64,000 nucleotides of DNA from Burkholderia cenocepacia (lineage in GTDB: Bacteria > Pseudomonadota > Gammaproteobacteria > Burkholderiales > Burkholderiaceae). Shown here piece after piece: positions 24,370 to 32,702 of the stretch. Positions within the stretch are counted from its first letter, which is position 1; each line of letters starts with the position of its first letter. Below the pieces are notes generated by a model. It searched no databases. It was not told the origin of the DNA and saw nothing but the letters and a program-made list of their open reading frames with translations. Location: assembly GCF_900446215.1 (NCBI RefSeq), contig NZ_UAQZ01000014.1, forward strand, positions 186,001-250,000, written 5' to 3'. The position numbers were made by a program, and so were the translations under genes.

Positions 24370-24398
24370 GGCGCGCCGCCCTGACCGGGCGACGCGCC
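24370..24398 (-). promoter_or_regulatory. Large hairpin in the infC-rpmI spacer (candidate L20 autoregulatory site)
   Basis: GGCGCGCCGCCC and GGGCGACGCGCC pair at 11 of 12 positions around a 5-nt loop, with no T-run, so it is not a terminator. It lies in the transcribed spacer ahead of rpmI, where E. coli carries the L20-binding pseudoknot. A regulatory role by analogy is inference. Confidence 0.4.
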
Positions 24399-24437
24399 GA
24401 ACCACTGTCGAACCTGCGCGCGACGCGCGCGGGCCCG

Positions 24438-24962
24438 TTACTTCTTTTTCTTCGGCGAGAGCACCATGATCATCTGGCGCCCTTCCATCTTCGGCATCTG
24501 CTCGACCTGGCCGACTTCCTCGAGATCCGTGCGCAGACGTTCGAGCATCCGCATACCGATTTCCTGGTGAGCCATTTCACGGCCGCGGAAACGCAACGTG
24601 ATCTTCGTCTTGTCGCCCTCTTCGAGGAAGCGCACGAGATTGCGGAGCTTGACGTTGTAATCCCCGTCATCGGTACCCGGGCGGAACTTGACTTCCTTGA
24701 CCTGGATGACCTTCTGCTTCAGCTTCGCTTCGTGCTGCTTCTTCGATTCCTGGTACTTGAACTTGCCGTAATCCATCAGACGGCAAACCGGCGGCACCGC
24801 TTGCGGCGCGATTTCCACCAGGTCAACATCCAGTTCTTCCGATTTACGGAAAGCGTCAGCGAGTTTTACGATACCGAGTGGTTCGTTCTCGATCCCGACC
24901 AGGCGCACTTCCGGCGCAGTGATTTCACCGTTGATGCGGTGCGACGACTTATCAGTAGCGAT
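24438..24962 (-). CDS. infC: Translation initiation factor IF-3 (ATC start codon)
   Basis: IF3 keeps ribosomal subunits apart and proofreads the start codon. 174 aa: N-domain (RINGEITAPEVRLVGIENEP), linker (YGKFKYQESKKQHEAKLKQK) and C-domain (VKEVKFRPGTDDGDYNVKLR, REMAHQEIGMRMLERL). The reading frame reaches the family's N-terminus (ATDKSSHRING) only if translation starts at ATC (24960-24962), 8 bp after AGAGGAAA. No ATG, GTG or TTG lies in the right place. Non-AUG starts allow IF3 to repress itself. A GTG further in would remove 18 conserved residues. Confidence 0.97.
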   Translation of the reverse strand: MATDKSSHRINGEITAPEVRLVGIENEPLGIVKLADAFRKSEELDVDLVEIAPQAVPPVCRLMDYGKFKYQESKKQHEAKLKQKVIQVKEVKFRPGTDDGDYNVKLRNLVRFLEEGDKTKITLRFRGREMAHQEIGMRMLERLRTDLEEVGQVEQMPKMEGRQMIMVLSPKKKK

Positions 24963-25011
24963 GTTACGTTTCCTCTAAAAATTAAAAAAACGAGCCGCGC
25001 TGCCAGGGCGG

Positions 25012-26919
25012 TTACTTGAACGAGCGCAGGTCTTCCTGCAGACGCTCAACGAAGGCTTCGACCGGCATTACGCCAAGATCGACGCCGCCACGGGCACGCA
25101 CGGCTACCGTTTGCGCATCACGCTCCTTATCGCCCACGACGAGGAGATAAGGCACCTTTTCCAGCGTGTGCTCGCGTATTTTATAGCTAATCTTCTCGTT
25201 GCGCAAATCGGCCGCCACTCTAACCCCTTGTTTTTGCAACGATTGGGCCAGAGACTGCGCATATTCGGCCTGACTTTCGGCGATATTGAGCACAATTGCC
25301 TGATACGGCGCGAGCCAGACCGGCATTGCACCAGCATGGTGCTCGATCAAAATGCCGAGGAAACGCTCCATCGAACCGACGATCGCGCGGTGCAGCATCA
25401 CCGGCCGGCGGCGGCTGTTGTCTTCCGCGACGTATTCGGCACCCAGGCGCTCCGGCAGCACCATGTCGAGCTGAAGCGTGCCGCACTGCCACGAGCGGCC
25501 GAGCGCGTCCTTGATGTGGTACTCGATCTTCGGGCCGTAGAACGCGCCCTCACCCGGCAACTCTTCCCACGTGAGACCACAAGCCGTCAGCGCGTCGCGC
25601 AAACCTTGCTCGGCACGATCCCACGTCTCGTCCGTACCGGCACGCTGATCGGGGCGCAGCGACAGCTTGATGTCGATGTGATCGAAACCGAAATCCTTGT
25701 ACACGCTCATGGCCAGCGTGTTGAACGCGATCGATTCCGAGATGAATTGATCTTCCGTACAGAAGATGTGCGCATCGTCCTGCACGAAGCCGCGCACGCG
25801 CATCAGGCCGTGCAGCGCGCCCGACGCCTCGTTGCGGTGGCACGAGCCGAATTCCGCGTAACGCAGCGGCAGGTCGCGGTACGAACGCAGGCCGTGCTTG
25901 AACACCTGGACGTGGCCCGGGCAGTTCATCGGCTTGATCGCGTAGTCGCGCTTCTCCGACTCCGTCGTGAACATGTTCTCGCGATAGTTCTGCCAGTGGC
26001 CCGACGCTTCCCACAGCGAGCGGTCCATGATCATCGGCGTCTTGATCTCGAGATAGCCGGCCTCGTTGACGCGGCGGCGCATGTACTGCTCGACCTGCTG
26101 CCACAGCGCCCAGCCCTTCGGATGCCAGAACACCATGCCCGGCGACTCTTCCTGCATGTGGAACAGGTCGAGCTGCTTGCCCAGCTTGCGGTGGTCGCGC
26201 TTTTCCGCTTCCTCGAGCATGTGCAGGTACTGGTCCTGGTCTTCCTTCTTCGTCCAGGCCGTACCGTAGATGCGCTGCAGCTGCTCGTTCTTCGAATCGC
26301 CGCGCCAGTACGCGCCCGCGACCTTCATCAGCTTGAATACCTTCAGCTTGCCGGTGGACGGCACGTGCGGGCCGCGGCACAGATCGGTGAAGCCGCCGTG
26401 CGAGTACAGCTTGATTTCGTCGCTTTGCGGAATCGATTCGATGATCTCGGCCTTGTACTTCTCGCCGATGCTGCGGAAATAACCGGCCGCCTCGTCGCGC
26501 GACACGACACGGCGCGTGACCGGCTCGTCCTTCTTCGCGAGTTCCTGCATGCGCTTTTCGATCTTTTCGAGATCTTCCGGCGTAAACGGGCGGTTGTACG
26601 AGAAGTCGTAATAGAAACCGTTGTCGATCACCGGACCGATCGTCACCTGCGCGTCCGGATACAGCTCCTTCACCGCATACGCGAGCAAGTGGGCGGTCGA
26701 GTGGCGGATGATGTCGAGGCCGTCGGCATCCTTGTCCGTGACGATCGCGAGCGACGCGTCGCGGTCGATCACCGTCGACGTATCGACGAGCTCGCCATCG
26801 AGCTTGCCACCAAGCGCAGCCTTCGCAAGGCCGGGACCGATCGAGGCCGCAACCTCGGCAACTGTCACCGGATGCTCGTATTGTCGAACTGAGCCGTCAG
26901 GCAAGCGTATCGAAACCAT
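25012..26919 (-). CDS. thrS: Threonine-tRNA ligase
   Basis: 635 aa, complete. Domains: TGS (1-62, MVSIRLPDGSVRQYEHPVTV), editing domain with HSTAHLLAYAVKEL and its later Cys/His cluster (GGFTDLCRGPHVPSTGK), class II catalytic core with the zinc ligand Cys in KPMNCPGHVQVFKHG, motif 3 (HRAIVGSMERFLGILIEHHA), and the anticodon domain (VAADLRNEKISYKIREHTLE). The leader is short (about 75 nt) with a GGAG ribosome site. It precedes infC by 49 bp. Confidence 0.99.
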   Translation of the reverse strand: MVSIRLPDGSVRQYEHPVTVAEVAASIGPGLAKAALGGKLDGELVDTSTVIDRDASLAIVTDKDADGLDIIRHSTAHLLAYAVKELYPDAQVTIGPVIDNGFYYDFSYNRPFTPEDLEKIEKRMQELAKKDEPVTRRVVSRDEAAGYFRSIGEKYKAEIIESIPQSDEIKLYSHGGFTDLCRGPHVPSTGKLKVFKLMKVAGAYWRGDSKNEQLQRIYGTAWTKKEDQDQYLHMLEEAEKRDHRKLGKQLDLFHMQEESPGMVFWHPKGWALWQQVEQYMRRRVNEAGYLEIKTPMIMDRSLWEASGHWQNYRENMFTTESEKRDYAIKPMNCPGHVQVFKHGLRSYRDLPLRYAEFGSCHRNEASGALHGLMRVRGFVQDDAHIFCTEDQFISESIAFNTLAMSVYKDFGFDHIDIKLSLRPDQRAGTDETWDRAEQGLRDALTACGLTWEELPGEGAFYGPKIEYHIKDALGRSWQCGTLQLDMVLPERLGAEYVAEDNSRRRPVMLHRAIVGSMERFLGILIEHHAGAMPVWLAPYQAIVLNIAESQAEYAQSLAQSLQKQGVRVAADLRNEKISYKIREHTLEKVPYLLVVGDKERDAQTVAVRARGGVDLGVMPVEAFVERLQEDLRSFK

Positions 26920-26993
26920 AGCAATCTCCGTGATGCCGACAGTGGGCGGCAGACCAGGTACGCGAGATCGAACTCACGCGTGAAAAATTCGCG

Positions 26994-27031
26994 ACAAAAA
27001 AAATGCGGCCCCGCTTTCGAGGGGCCGCATT
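26994..27031 (-). terminator. Intrinsic terminator between tRNA-Val and thrS
   Basis: Minus strand: AATGCGGCCCC and GGGGCCGCATT form an 11-bp stem with an 8-nt loop, followed by a run of T residues. It ends the tRNA-Val transcript (or attenuates read-through) about 75 bp before the thrS start. Confidence 0.9.
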
Positions 27032-27190
27032 CGATACTTCACTCAAACTGAAAGGGCGAAAACGTTCCTCGACTAGCGTCGCTCCGAAGTGGTTTCGGTC
27101 AACGTTCGCGGTGTCATAACCGTATTCGCCTTGTTCGCGTTGAGTTGTGTACTGCATCGAACACCCGGAGGCCGGGCATTCTCAATTCGT

Positions 27191-27267
27191 TGGTAGGCTC
27201 GATTGGACTCGAACCAACGACCCCCACCATGTCAAGGTGGTGCTCTAACCAGCTGAGCTACGAGCCT
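27191..27267 (-). tRNA. tRNA-Val (anticodon GAC)
   Basis: 77 nt with encoded CCA. Acceptor AGGCTCG/CGAGCCT, D-arm GCTCAGCTGGTTAGAGC, anticodon stem CCACC/GGTGG with loop TTGACAT (GAC, reading GUC/GUU), T-arm TCGTTGGTTCGAGTCCAA. Confidence 0.97.
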
Positions 27268-27352
27268 AGAGAAGCTAAGATTATATGGAGCCGTTACGGG
27301 CTTGGCAAGTGTTTTTATGCGGTCGCAGCAAAATAACGCGGTTCCAACCCCA

Positions 27353-29587
27353 TCACACCTTCCGCCCCGCCCGCACGACGCCCTGCACCTCGCCGAGCAG
27401 CGTACATGCGCGCTGCACCTGCGCCGAATTCGATACCTCGACCGTGAACTGCATGAATGCCGCATTGCGGCGGCTCTGCGTCTTCACGCCCACGACGTTG
27501 ATCTTTTCGCGTGCGAACACTTCGGAGATATCGCGCAGCAACCCTTGCCGGTCGCTAGCCTCGATCATCAGGTCGACCGGATAGACGGACGCGCCGCGCC
27601 CGCCCAGCACGTCGGCGGACCAGGTCGTCTGCAGCACGCGTTCCGGCGCGCGCTCGACCATCCGGCGAAACGTCGGGCAGTCGGTGCGGTGGATCGACAT
27701 CCCCTTGCCGCGCGTGACGAAACCGCTGATCGGATCAGGCGGCGCCGGACGGCAGCAGCGCGCCAGTTGCGTCAGCAACGCGTCGACGCCGACCACCAGC
27801 ACGCCGGTCGACGCGCCGTGCGCGACGCTCGCGCCGCTGCTGCGCTTCTCGAAATCGGCCGGCGCCTCGGGCGCCGGTTCCGGCGGCGGTGCGTCGGACA
27901 GCGCGTGCTCGACGTTGCGCAGGCTGAATTCTTCCTTGCCGACGACCGAGAACAGCTCCTCGGGCGACTTGAAGCCGAGCTTCGCGGCGAGGTTGTCCAG
28001 GTTGACCGACGTCTTGCCCTCGCGCTGCAGCGTCTTTTCGACCAGCGCACGACCATGCGCGACGTTTTCTTCCTGCTCGATCGAGTTGAACCACGCGCGC
28101 ACCTTCTGCCGTGCACGCGGGCTCTTCAGGTAACCGAGCTGCAGGTTCAGCCAGTCGCGCGACGGGCCGCCTTCCTTCACCGCGACGATCTCGACCGTCT
28201 GGCCGTTCGCGAGCGACGTGTTCAGCGGCACCATCACGCCGTCGACGCGCGCGCCACGGCAGCGATGGCCGAGCTCGCTGTGCAGGTGGTACGCGAAATC
28301 GACCGGCGTCGCGCCCTGCGGCAGCGCGATCACGCGCGCCTGCGGCGTCAGCACGTAGATGTGATCGTCGTCGAGCGACGTCTCGCGCAATTGCGCCCAC
28401 GCCTGGTCGCCCGACACTTCGGTGCCGTCCTCGACGTCGTCCTTCCACGCGAGCAACTGGCGCAGCCACGCAATCTTCTCGTCGTACTTGTCGCTCGCCG
28501 AGAACTGGCCGCCATAGCCGCGCGCGCCGGCCTCCTTGTAGCGCCAGTGCGCGGCGACGCCGTACTCGGCGAAGCGATGCATCTCCTGCGTGCGGATCTG
28601 CACTTCGAACGCACGGCCGTCGTCGCCGATCACGACCGTATGCAGCGACTTGTAGCCGTTCGGCTTCGGCCGCGAGATGTAGTCGTCGAATTCCTTCGGC
28701 ACCGGCTGCCACAGGTGATGCACGATGCCGAGCACCGCGTAGCAATCCTTGATGTCGGGCACGATCACGCGAAACGCGCGCACGTCGTACAGCTCGGAGA
28801 AATCGAGCTCCTTGCCGCGCATCTTGCGCCAGATGCTGTAGATATGCTTCGGCCGGCCGCTCACGTCGGCCTGGATGTGCGCTTCCGCGAGCTCGTGCTG
28901 CAGCCGCGCGATCGCCTGCGTGACGTACGCCTCGCGCTCGATGCGCTTTTCGTCGAGCAGCTTCGCGATCCGCTTGTAGGTGACGGGATCCTCGAAGCGG
29001 AACGCGAGATCCTCGAGCTCCCACTTCAGTTGCCAGATACCGAGACGGTTCGCGAGCGGCGCATAGATCTCGAGCGTCTCGCGCGCGACGTCGGGCGGCG
29101 GATCGAGCTTCGCGGCCGCGTAATAGCGCAGCGACTGCAACCGCGACGCGAGCCGGATCAGCACCACGCGGATGTCCTGCGCGAAGGCGAGCAGCATCTT
29201 GCGCAGCGCCTCGATCTGCGTGCGCCGCTCTTCCGCCGCGTCGCGCCCGGAGTCGGGCTTTGCGTTCTGCGCGGCGCGCAGGCTCACGGTACCGAGCCGC
29301 AACAGCTTGCGCACGTCGGACACGAGCCGCGCGACCTCGTCGCCGAAACGCTCGGTCAGCTCGCGCTCGGGGTCGCTCAGGTGCGGCGTCAGCACGAACA
29401 GCGCGGCGGCCTGCATCGCGGACGGATCGACGTTCAGCGTGCGCATGATCGCCGCCGTGCCCGCCGAGTGGTCGGCGAGCAGCTCGCCCGACGACAGGCG
29501 CGCGTCGCCGGCCCGCTCGCGCACGAACGCGAGCACGTCGTCGAACGACGGCGCCGCGACGGGAGAGGCGGAAACGGATTCGGTCAT
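27353..29587 (-). CDS. relA: RelA-type (p)ppGpp synthetase
   Basis: RelA makes (p)ppGpp on stalled ribosomes. 744 aa: an N-terminal HD-like domain (about 30-190) lacking the HD..ED hydrolase residues (ADHSAGTAAIMRTLNVDPSA), so hydrolysis is unlikely. Next is the synthetase domain (ELDFSELYDVRAFRVIVPDI) with the RelA-specific EFDD motif (PKEFDDYISRPKPNGYKSLH). Then come TGS (IYVLTPQARVIALPQGATPV), the zinc-finger region (LTQLARCCRPAPPDPISGFV) and a C-terminal ACT domain (YPVDLMIEASDRQGLLRDIS). The hydrolase SpoT must be elsewhere. ridA lies 49 bp upstream on the same strand. Confidence 0.98.
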   Translation of the reverse strand: MTESVSASPVAAPSFDDVLAFVRERAGDARLSSGELLADHSAGTAAIMRTLNVDPSAMQAAALFVLTPHLSDPERELTERFGDEVARLVSDVRKLLRLGTVSLRAAQNAKPDSGRDAAEERRTQIEALRKMLLAFAQDIRVVLIRLASRLQSLRYYAAAKLDPPPDVARETLEIYAPLANRLGIWQLKWELEDLAFRFEDPVTYKRIAKLLDEKRIEREAYVTQAIARLQHELAEAHIQADVSGRPKHIYSIWRKMRGKELDFSELYDVRAFRVIVPDIKDCYAVLGIVHHLWQPVPKEFDDYISRPKPNGYKSLHTVVIGDDGRAFEVQIRTQEMHRFAEYGVAAHWRYKEAGARGYGGQFSASDKYDEKIAWLRQLLAWKDDVEDGTEVSGDQAWAQLRETSLDDDHIYVLTPQARVIALPQGATPVDFAYHLHSELGHRCRGARVDGVMVPLNTSLANGQTVEIVAVKEGGPSRDWLNLQLGYLKSPRARQKVRAWFNSIEQEENVAHGRALVEKTLQREGKTSVNLDNLAAKLGFKSPEELFSVVGKEEFSLRNVEHALSDAPPPEPAPEAPADFEKRSSGASVAHGASTGVLVVGVDALLTQLARCCRPAPPDPISGFVTRGKGMSIHRTDCPTFRRMVERAPERVLQTTWSADVLGGRGASVYPVDLMIEASDRQGLLRDISEVFAREKINVVGVKTQSRRNAAFMQFTVEVSNSAQVQRACTLLGEVQGVVRAGRKV

Positions 29588-29624
29588 TGCACGGCCTGCC
29601 GGAATACGGTCATCGTCGGATAAC

Positions 29625-29643
29625 GCTCAGCTCAGCTCAGCTC
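29625..29643. repeat. Pentanucleotide tandem repeat (GCTCA, 3.8 copies)
   Basis: GCTCA x 3 plus GCTC. It begins at the ridA stop codon (minus strand TGA is inside it) and runs into the 49-bp gap before relA. Copy number change would alter spacing, not the RidA protein. Confidence 0.9.
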
Positions 29644-29990
29644 CGCTGCGCGGCGACGACCACGATCTCGACGAGCAGGGCCGGATCGGCGAGCTTCGCC
29701 TCGACGGTGGCGCGCGGCGGCGTGTTGCCCGGCGCGACCCATGCATCCCACTCCGCATTCATGCCTTCGAAGTTCGCGAGATCCGAGATGTAGATCTGCA
29801 CCGACAGCAGATGCGCCTTGTCGCTGTTCGCTTCGGCGAGCAGGCGGTCGATGTGGCCGAGCACTTCGCGCGTCTGGCCGCGGATGTCCTGCGTGGTGTC
29901 TTCGGCGATCTGGCCGGCCAGATACACGGTGCCGTTGTGGATCGCGGTTTCGGAGAGCCGGGCCCCGACGTGGTGACGAATGACTGCCAT
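29637..29990 (-). CDS. RidA/YjgF-family protein (enamine/imine deaminase)
   Basis: 117 aa YjgF/UK114 fold: VYLAGQIAEDTTQDIRGQTR, EVLGHIDRLLAEANSDKAHL, LSVQIYISDLANFEGMNAEW and the C-terminal PPRATVEAKLADPALLVEIVVVA. The Arg in PPRATVE is the family's substrate carboxylate anchor. Several paralogues usually exist and this one differs from housekeeping RidA, so the exact substrate is open. It lies between an alpha/beta hydrolase gene and relA, all on the same strand. Confidence 0.88.
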   Translation of the reverse strand: MAVIRHHVGARLSETAIHNGTVYLAGQIAEDTTQDIRGQTREVLGHIDRLLAEANSDKAHLLSVQIYISDLANFEGMNAEWDAWVAPGNTPPRATVEAKLADPALLVEIVVVAAQRS

Positions 29991-30070
29991 GAAAATGTTC
30001 CGGTCGTGATGAGTGAGGAATCGGACGGCGGCACGGCCCGCGTGCCGCCGAACCGCATATTATGACGCGT

Positions 30071-30967
30071 TTATGCGTCGCCTTCGACGAAAAACCGCCG
30101 CGCGAGCGCAATCTGGTCGGCGCTAACGAAGGCGGGCGCGTGGCCCGCGCCCGGAATCTCGACCTGCGTCACATGGCGGCCGCGGCGAACCATTTCGGCC
30201 GCCGTCTCGCGCGACAGCAAGTCGGACGTCTCGCCACGCACGACGAGCAGCGTCGCATCGGTCGCCTCGATCGCGTGCCACAGCGCGGCTTCGCCGAGTG
30301 CGGCCAGTTCGGGCGTCGTGGCCTTGAACGGCTCGGCGATGCGCGGGTCGTAGCGCATCGTCCAGCCGCCTTCGGGCAGCTCGTGCAGCAGCGGCCCGTT
30401 GATCTCGCGCCACTCGTCGGCGCTCAGCGCGCCGAACGGCAGCGACAGCGACGTCAGGTAGTCGATCCCCTCCTGCTCGGTCGCAAAGCGCGGCTGCACG
30501 CCGAGGTATTCGCCGATACGCGTCAGCGAATCGGGCTCGATGCGCGGGCCGACGTCGTTGACGATCATCCGGCGCACCGGCGAACCGGGCAGCCCGGCCA
30601 GCGCCATGCCGATCAGGCCGCCCATCGACGTGCCGAACCAGTCGACCGATTCGACGTCGAGCCGCGCAATCAGCGTCACCATGTCGGCCACGTACTGCGG
30701 AATCGCATAGTGCCGCGGATCGGCCAGCCGGTCCGATTGGCCGCGCCCGACGACATCGGGGCAGACGACGCGATACGTATCGGACAGCGCGGCGGCAAGC
30801 CGGTCGAAATCGCGTCCGGAGCGGGTCAGGCCGTGCACGCAGACGAGCACGCGCGGATTCGCGGGATCGCCCCACTCGGTATAGGCGACGTGGTGAAGGC
30901 CGGCCGCGCTCGCACACTGCACGCGCCGCTGGCGGGGAACCGGGGGATTCGCTGGGGTCGTTGGCAT
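30071..30967 (-). CDS. Alpha/beta-fold hydrolase
   Basis: 298 aa. Oxyanion motif VCVHGLTRSGRDFD, nucleophile elbow GTSMGG (Ser), acid in LLVVRGETSDLLS and catalytic His in IPGAGHAPAF. The fold matches esterase/lactonase/haloperoxidase-like hydrolases; substrate unknown. The ATG at 30967 has AGGA at suitable spacing; another ATG lies 9 bp upstream. It precedes ridA by 80 bp on the same strand and may be co-transcribed with it. Confidence 0.88.
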   Translation of the reverse strand: MPTTPANPPVPRQRRVQCASAAGLHHVAYTEWGDPANPRVLVCVHGLTRSGRDFDRLAAALSDTYRVVCPDVVGRGQSDRLADPRHYAIPQYVADMVTLIARLDVESVDWFGTSMGGLIGMALAGLPGSPVRRMIVNDVGPRIEPDSLTRIGEYLGVQPRFATEQEGIDYLTSLSLPFGALSADEWREINGPLLHELPEGGWTMRYDPRIAEPFKATTPELAALGEAALWHAIEATDATLLVVRGETSDLLSRETAAEMVRRGRHVTQVEIPGAGHAPAFVSADQIALARRFFVEGDA

Positions 30968-31090
30968 CGTTGGCATCCTGTCGAACGGGGGCGACGCGCG
31001 GGACAACGCCTGCGGCGCCCGATGCAAACGATTGTAAACCGCTTCGGAATGACGGGCCGCGACGCGCCCGGCCCACCATCCGGAACGGGT

Positions 31091-31999
31091 TCAATCGTGG
31101 CGGCGCCACGCGTGACGCAACTGCTCGCGCAGGAAATCGACGAACGTCCGCACGCGCAACGACACGTGACGGCCGCCGGGATAGACGGCATGCAACGGCG
31201 CGGCGGGCGCCTCGAAGGCCGGCAGCACGCGCACGAGCCGACCGGCGTCGAGATCGGCGCCGACGTCCCAGATCGACTTCAACGCAATGCCCGCGCCTTC
31301 GAGCGCCAGCGTGCGCGCCGCGCCGCCGTCGTTCGTCAGCAGCGTGGCCGTCACCTCGACCGCCACGTCACCTTGCGCGCCGTCGAACCGCCATTCGGCA
31401 CGCGGCTGATCGCCCATCACAATGCATCGGTGTGCACGGAGCTCGGCCGGATGGGCCGGCCAACCGTGCGCCGCGAGATAGCCCGGCGACGCGCACAGCA
31501 CGCGATGATTCGGCGCCAGCTCGCGCGCGATCATCGTCGAATCGGCCAGATTGCCGATCCGCACGGCGACGTCGATATCGGCTGCCAGCAGATCGACGAC
31601 CGTATCGGTCAGCATCAGCTGCACGGTCAATTGCGGATGTCGCTGCTGAAATGCCGCAATGAGCGGCGCGATCCGCAGGCGGCCAAGTTCGCCGGGCGCC
31701 GTCACGCGCAGCACGCCGCTGACCGTGCCGCGGCGATCGCGCATCAGCGTTTCGGCATGCTCGACCTCGGCCAGGATGCGCAGCACCTGCGCATGAAACT
31801 GCGCACCGTCGTCGGTGAGCGTTTGCTGCCGCGTCGTTCGGTGCAGCAGGCGCACGCCGAGTCGCGACTCGAGATGCGTGAGCCGCTTGCTGACGACCGA
31901 CAACGACAGGTCGAGCTCGCGCGCCGCCGCCGACAGGCTGCCGGCCGACACGATCCGCGCGAAGGTATCGAGCGCCGGGAAATCGTCGATCAGCGTCAT
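31091..31999 (-). CDS. LysR-family regulator divergent from the SnoaL/deacetylase/SDR operon
   Basis: 302 aa. HTH: LDTFARIVSAGSLSAAAREL, DLSLSVVSKRLTHLESRLGV; effector domain from about residue 90 with VLRVTAPGELGRLRIAPLIA. It belongs to the CrgA/DsdC-like LysR branch that uses short inducers. It is divergent from the operon at 32134-34464 across 134 bp containing an interrupted inverted repeat, so it is the likely regulator of that operon. The ATG at 31999 matches the family start; an upstream frame is spurious. Confidence 0.92.
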   Translation of the reverse strand: MTLIDDFPALDTFARIVSAGSLSAAARELDLSLSVVSKRLTHLESRLGVRLLHRTTRQQTLTDDGAQFHAQVLRILAEVEHAETLMRDRRGTVSGVLRVTAPGELGRLRIAPLIAAFQQRHPQLTVQLMLTDTVVDLLAADIDVAVRIGNLADSTMIARELAPNHRVLCASPGYLAAHGWPAHPAELRAHRCIVMGDQPRAEWRFDGAQGDVAVEVTATLLTNDGGAARTLALEGAGIALKSIWDVGADLDAGRLVRVLPAFEAPAAPLHAVYPGGRHVSLRVRTFVDFLREQLRHAWRRHD

Positions 32000-32031
32000 G
32001 GCGTGCACCTCGCCCAAACCTTTCCTTTTTT

Positions 32032-32046
32032 CGAATAATCCATTCG
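32032..32046. promoter_or_regulatory. LysR-type box (T-N11-A) between divergent genes
   Basis: CGAAT-AATCC-ATTCG: a 5-bp inverted repeat with a 5-nt gap, 33 bp upstream of the lysR start and about 90 bp upstream of the SnoaL-like gene. It has the T-N11-A pattern of LysR sites. Confidence 0.5.
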
Positions 32047-32133
32047 CATTTTGCCAGTATTTGCATGCAGAACGGAAACCTACCATACCTGTTCCGCGTC
32101 GTCGCACGACGCCTTCACAGGACCCTCGAAACC

Positions 32134-32691
32134 ATGTCGATCCGCCTTCGTTCGGCCGCCCGCCCCCTCGCGCACGCATTCGCGGCAGCCGCCTGCGTCG
32201 TGGCGCTCTGGCCCGCCGCTTCCCGTGCCGCCGACCTCGTCGCACCGCACAGCCTGACCGTCGCGGCAGGCTTGCCGGCCGCGCAGGCCCGCGCGCAAAT
32301 CCTGGCCGCGCGCCGCTACGGCACCTTCTGGAATACCGGCGACCCTGCGCTGGCTCGCGCGGCGCTCGCCGCCGACTTCACCGACCGAACGCTGCCGCCC
32401 GGCCGCGAACAAGGCGTACCGGGGCCGCTCGCGGCCTCGGGCACGATGCGCGACGCGATCCCGGACCTGCGCTGTGACATCGAACAGATGATCGTCGCGG
32501 GCGACCGGGTCGTCGTGCACCTGCATTTCCGCGGGCATTTCACCGGCGCTTTCAACGGAACGGCGGGGCGCGGACAGGCGATCGACTTCATCGCGACCGA
32601 TATCTACCGGATCGACCAGGGCCGGATCGCGGAAAACTGGCACATCGAGGACAACCTGACGCTGATGCGTCAGCTCGGGCTCGTCGGCTGA
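32134..32691 (+). CDS. Exported SnoaL-like (ester cyclase fold) protein
   Basis: 185 aa. A Sec-type signal peptide (RPLAHAFAAAACVVALWPAASRAA) precedes a SnoaL/NTF2-like cone: RRYGTFWNTGDPALARAALA, ADFTDRTLPPGREQGVPGPL, MIVAGDRVVVHLHFRGHFTG and DIYRIDQGRIAENWHIEDNL. SnoaL relatives are usually cytoplasmic cyclases or isomerases, so export is notable. First gene of a three-gene operon facing its LysR regulator. The ATG at 32134 was chosen because the signal peptide starts there. Confidence 0.85.
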   Translation: MSIRLRSAARPLAHAFAAAACVVALWPAASRAADLVAPHSLTVAAGLPAAQARAQILAARRYGTFWNTGDPALARAALAADFTDRTLPPGREQGVPGPLAASGTMRDAIPDLRCDIEQMIVAGDRVVVHLHFRGHFTGAFNGTAGRGQAIDFIATDIYRIDQGRIAENWHIEDNLTLMRQLGLVG

Positions 32692-32702
32692 CGGAGGGAA
32701 CG

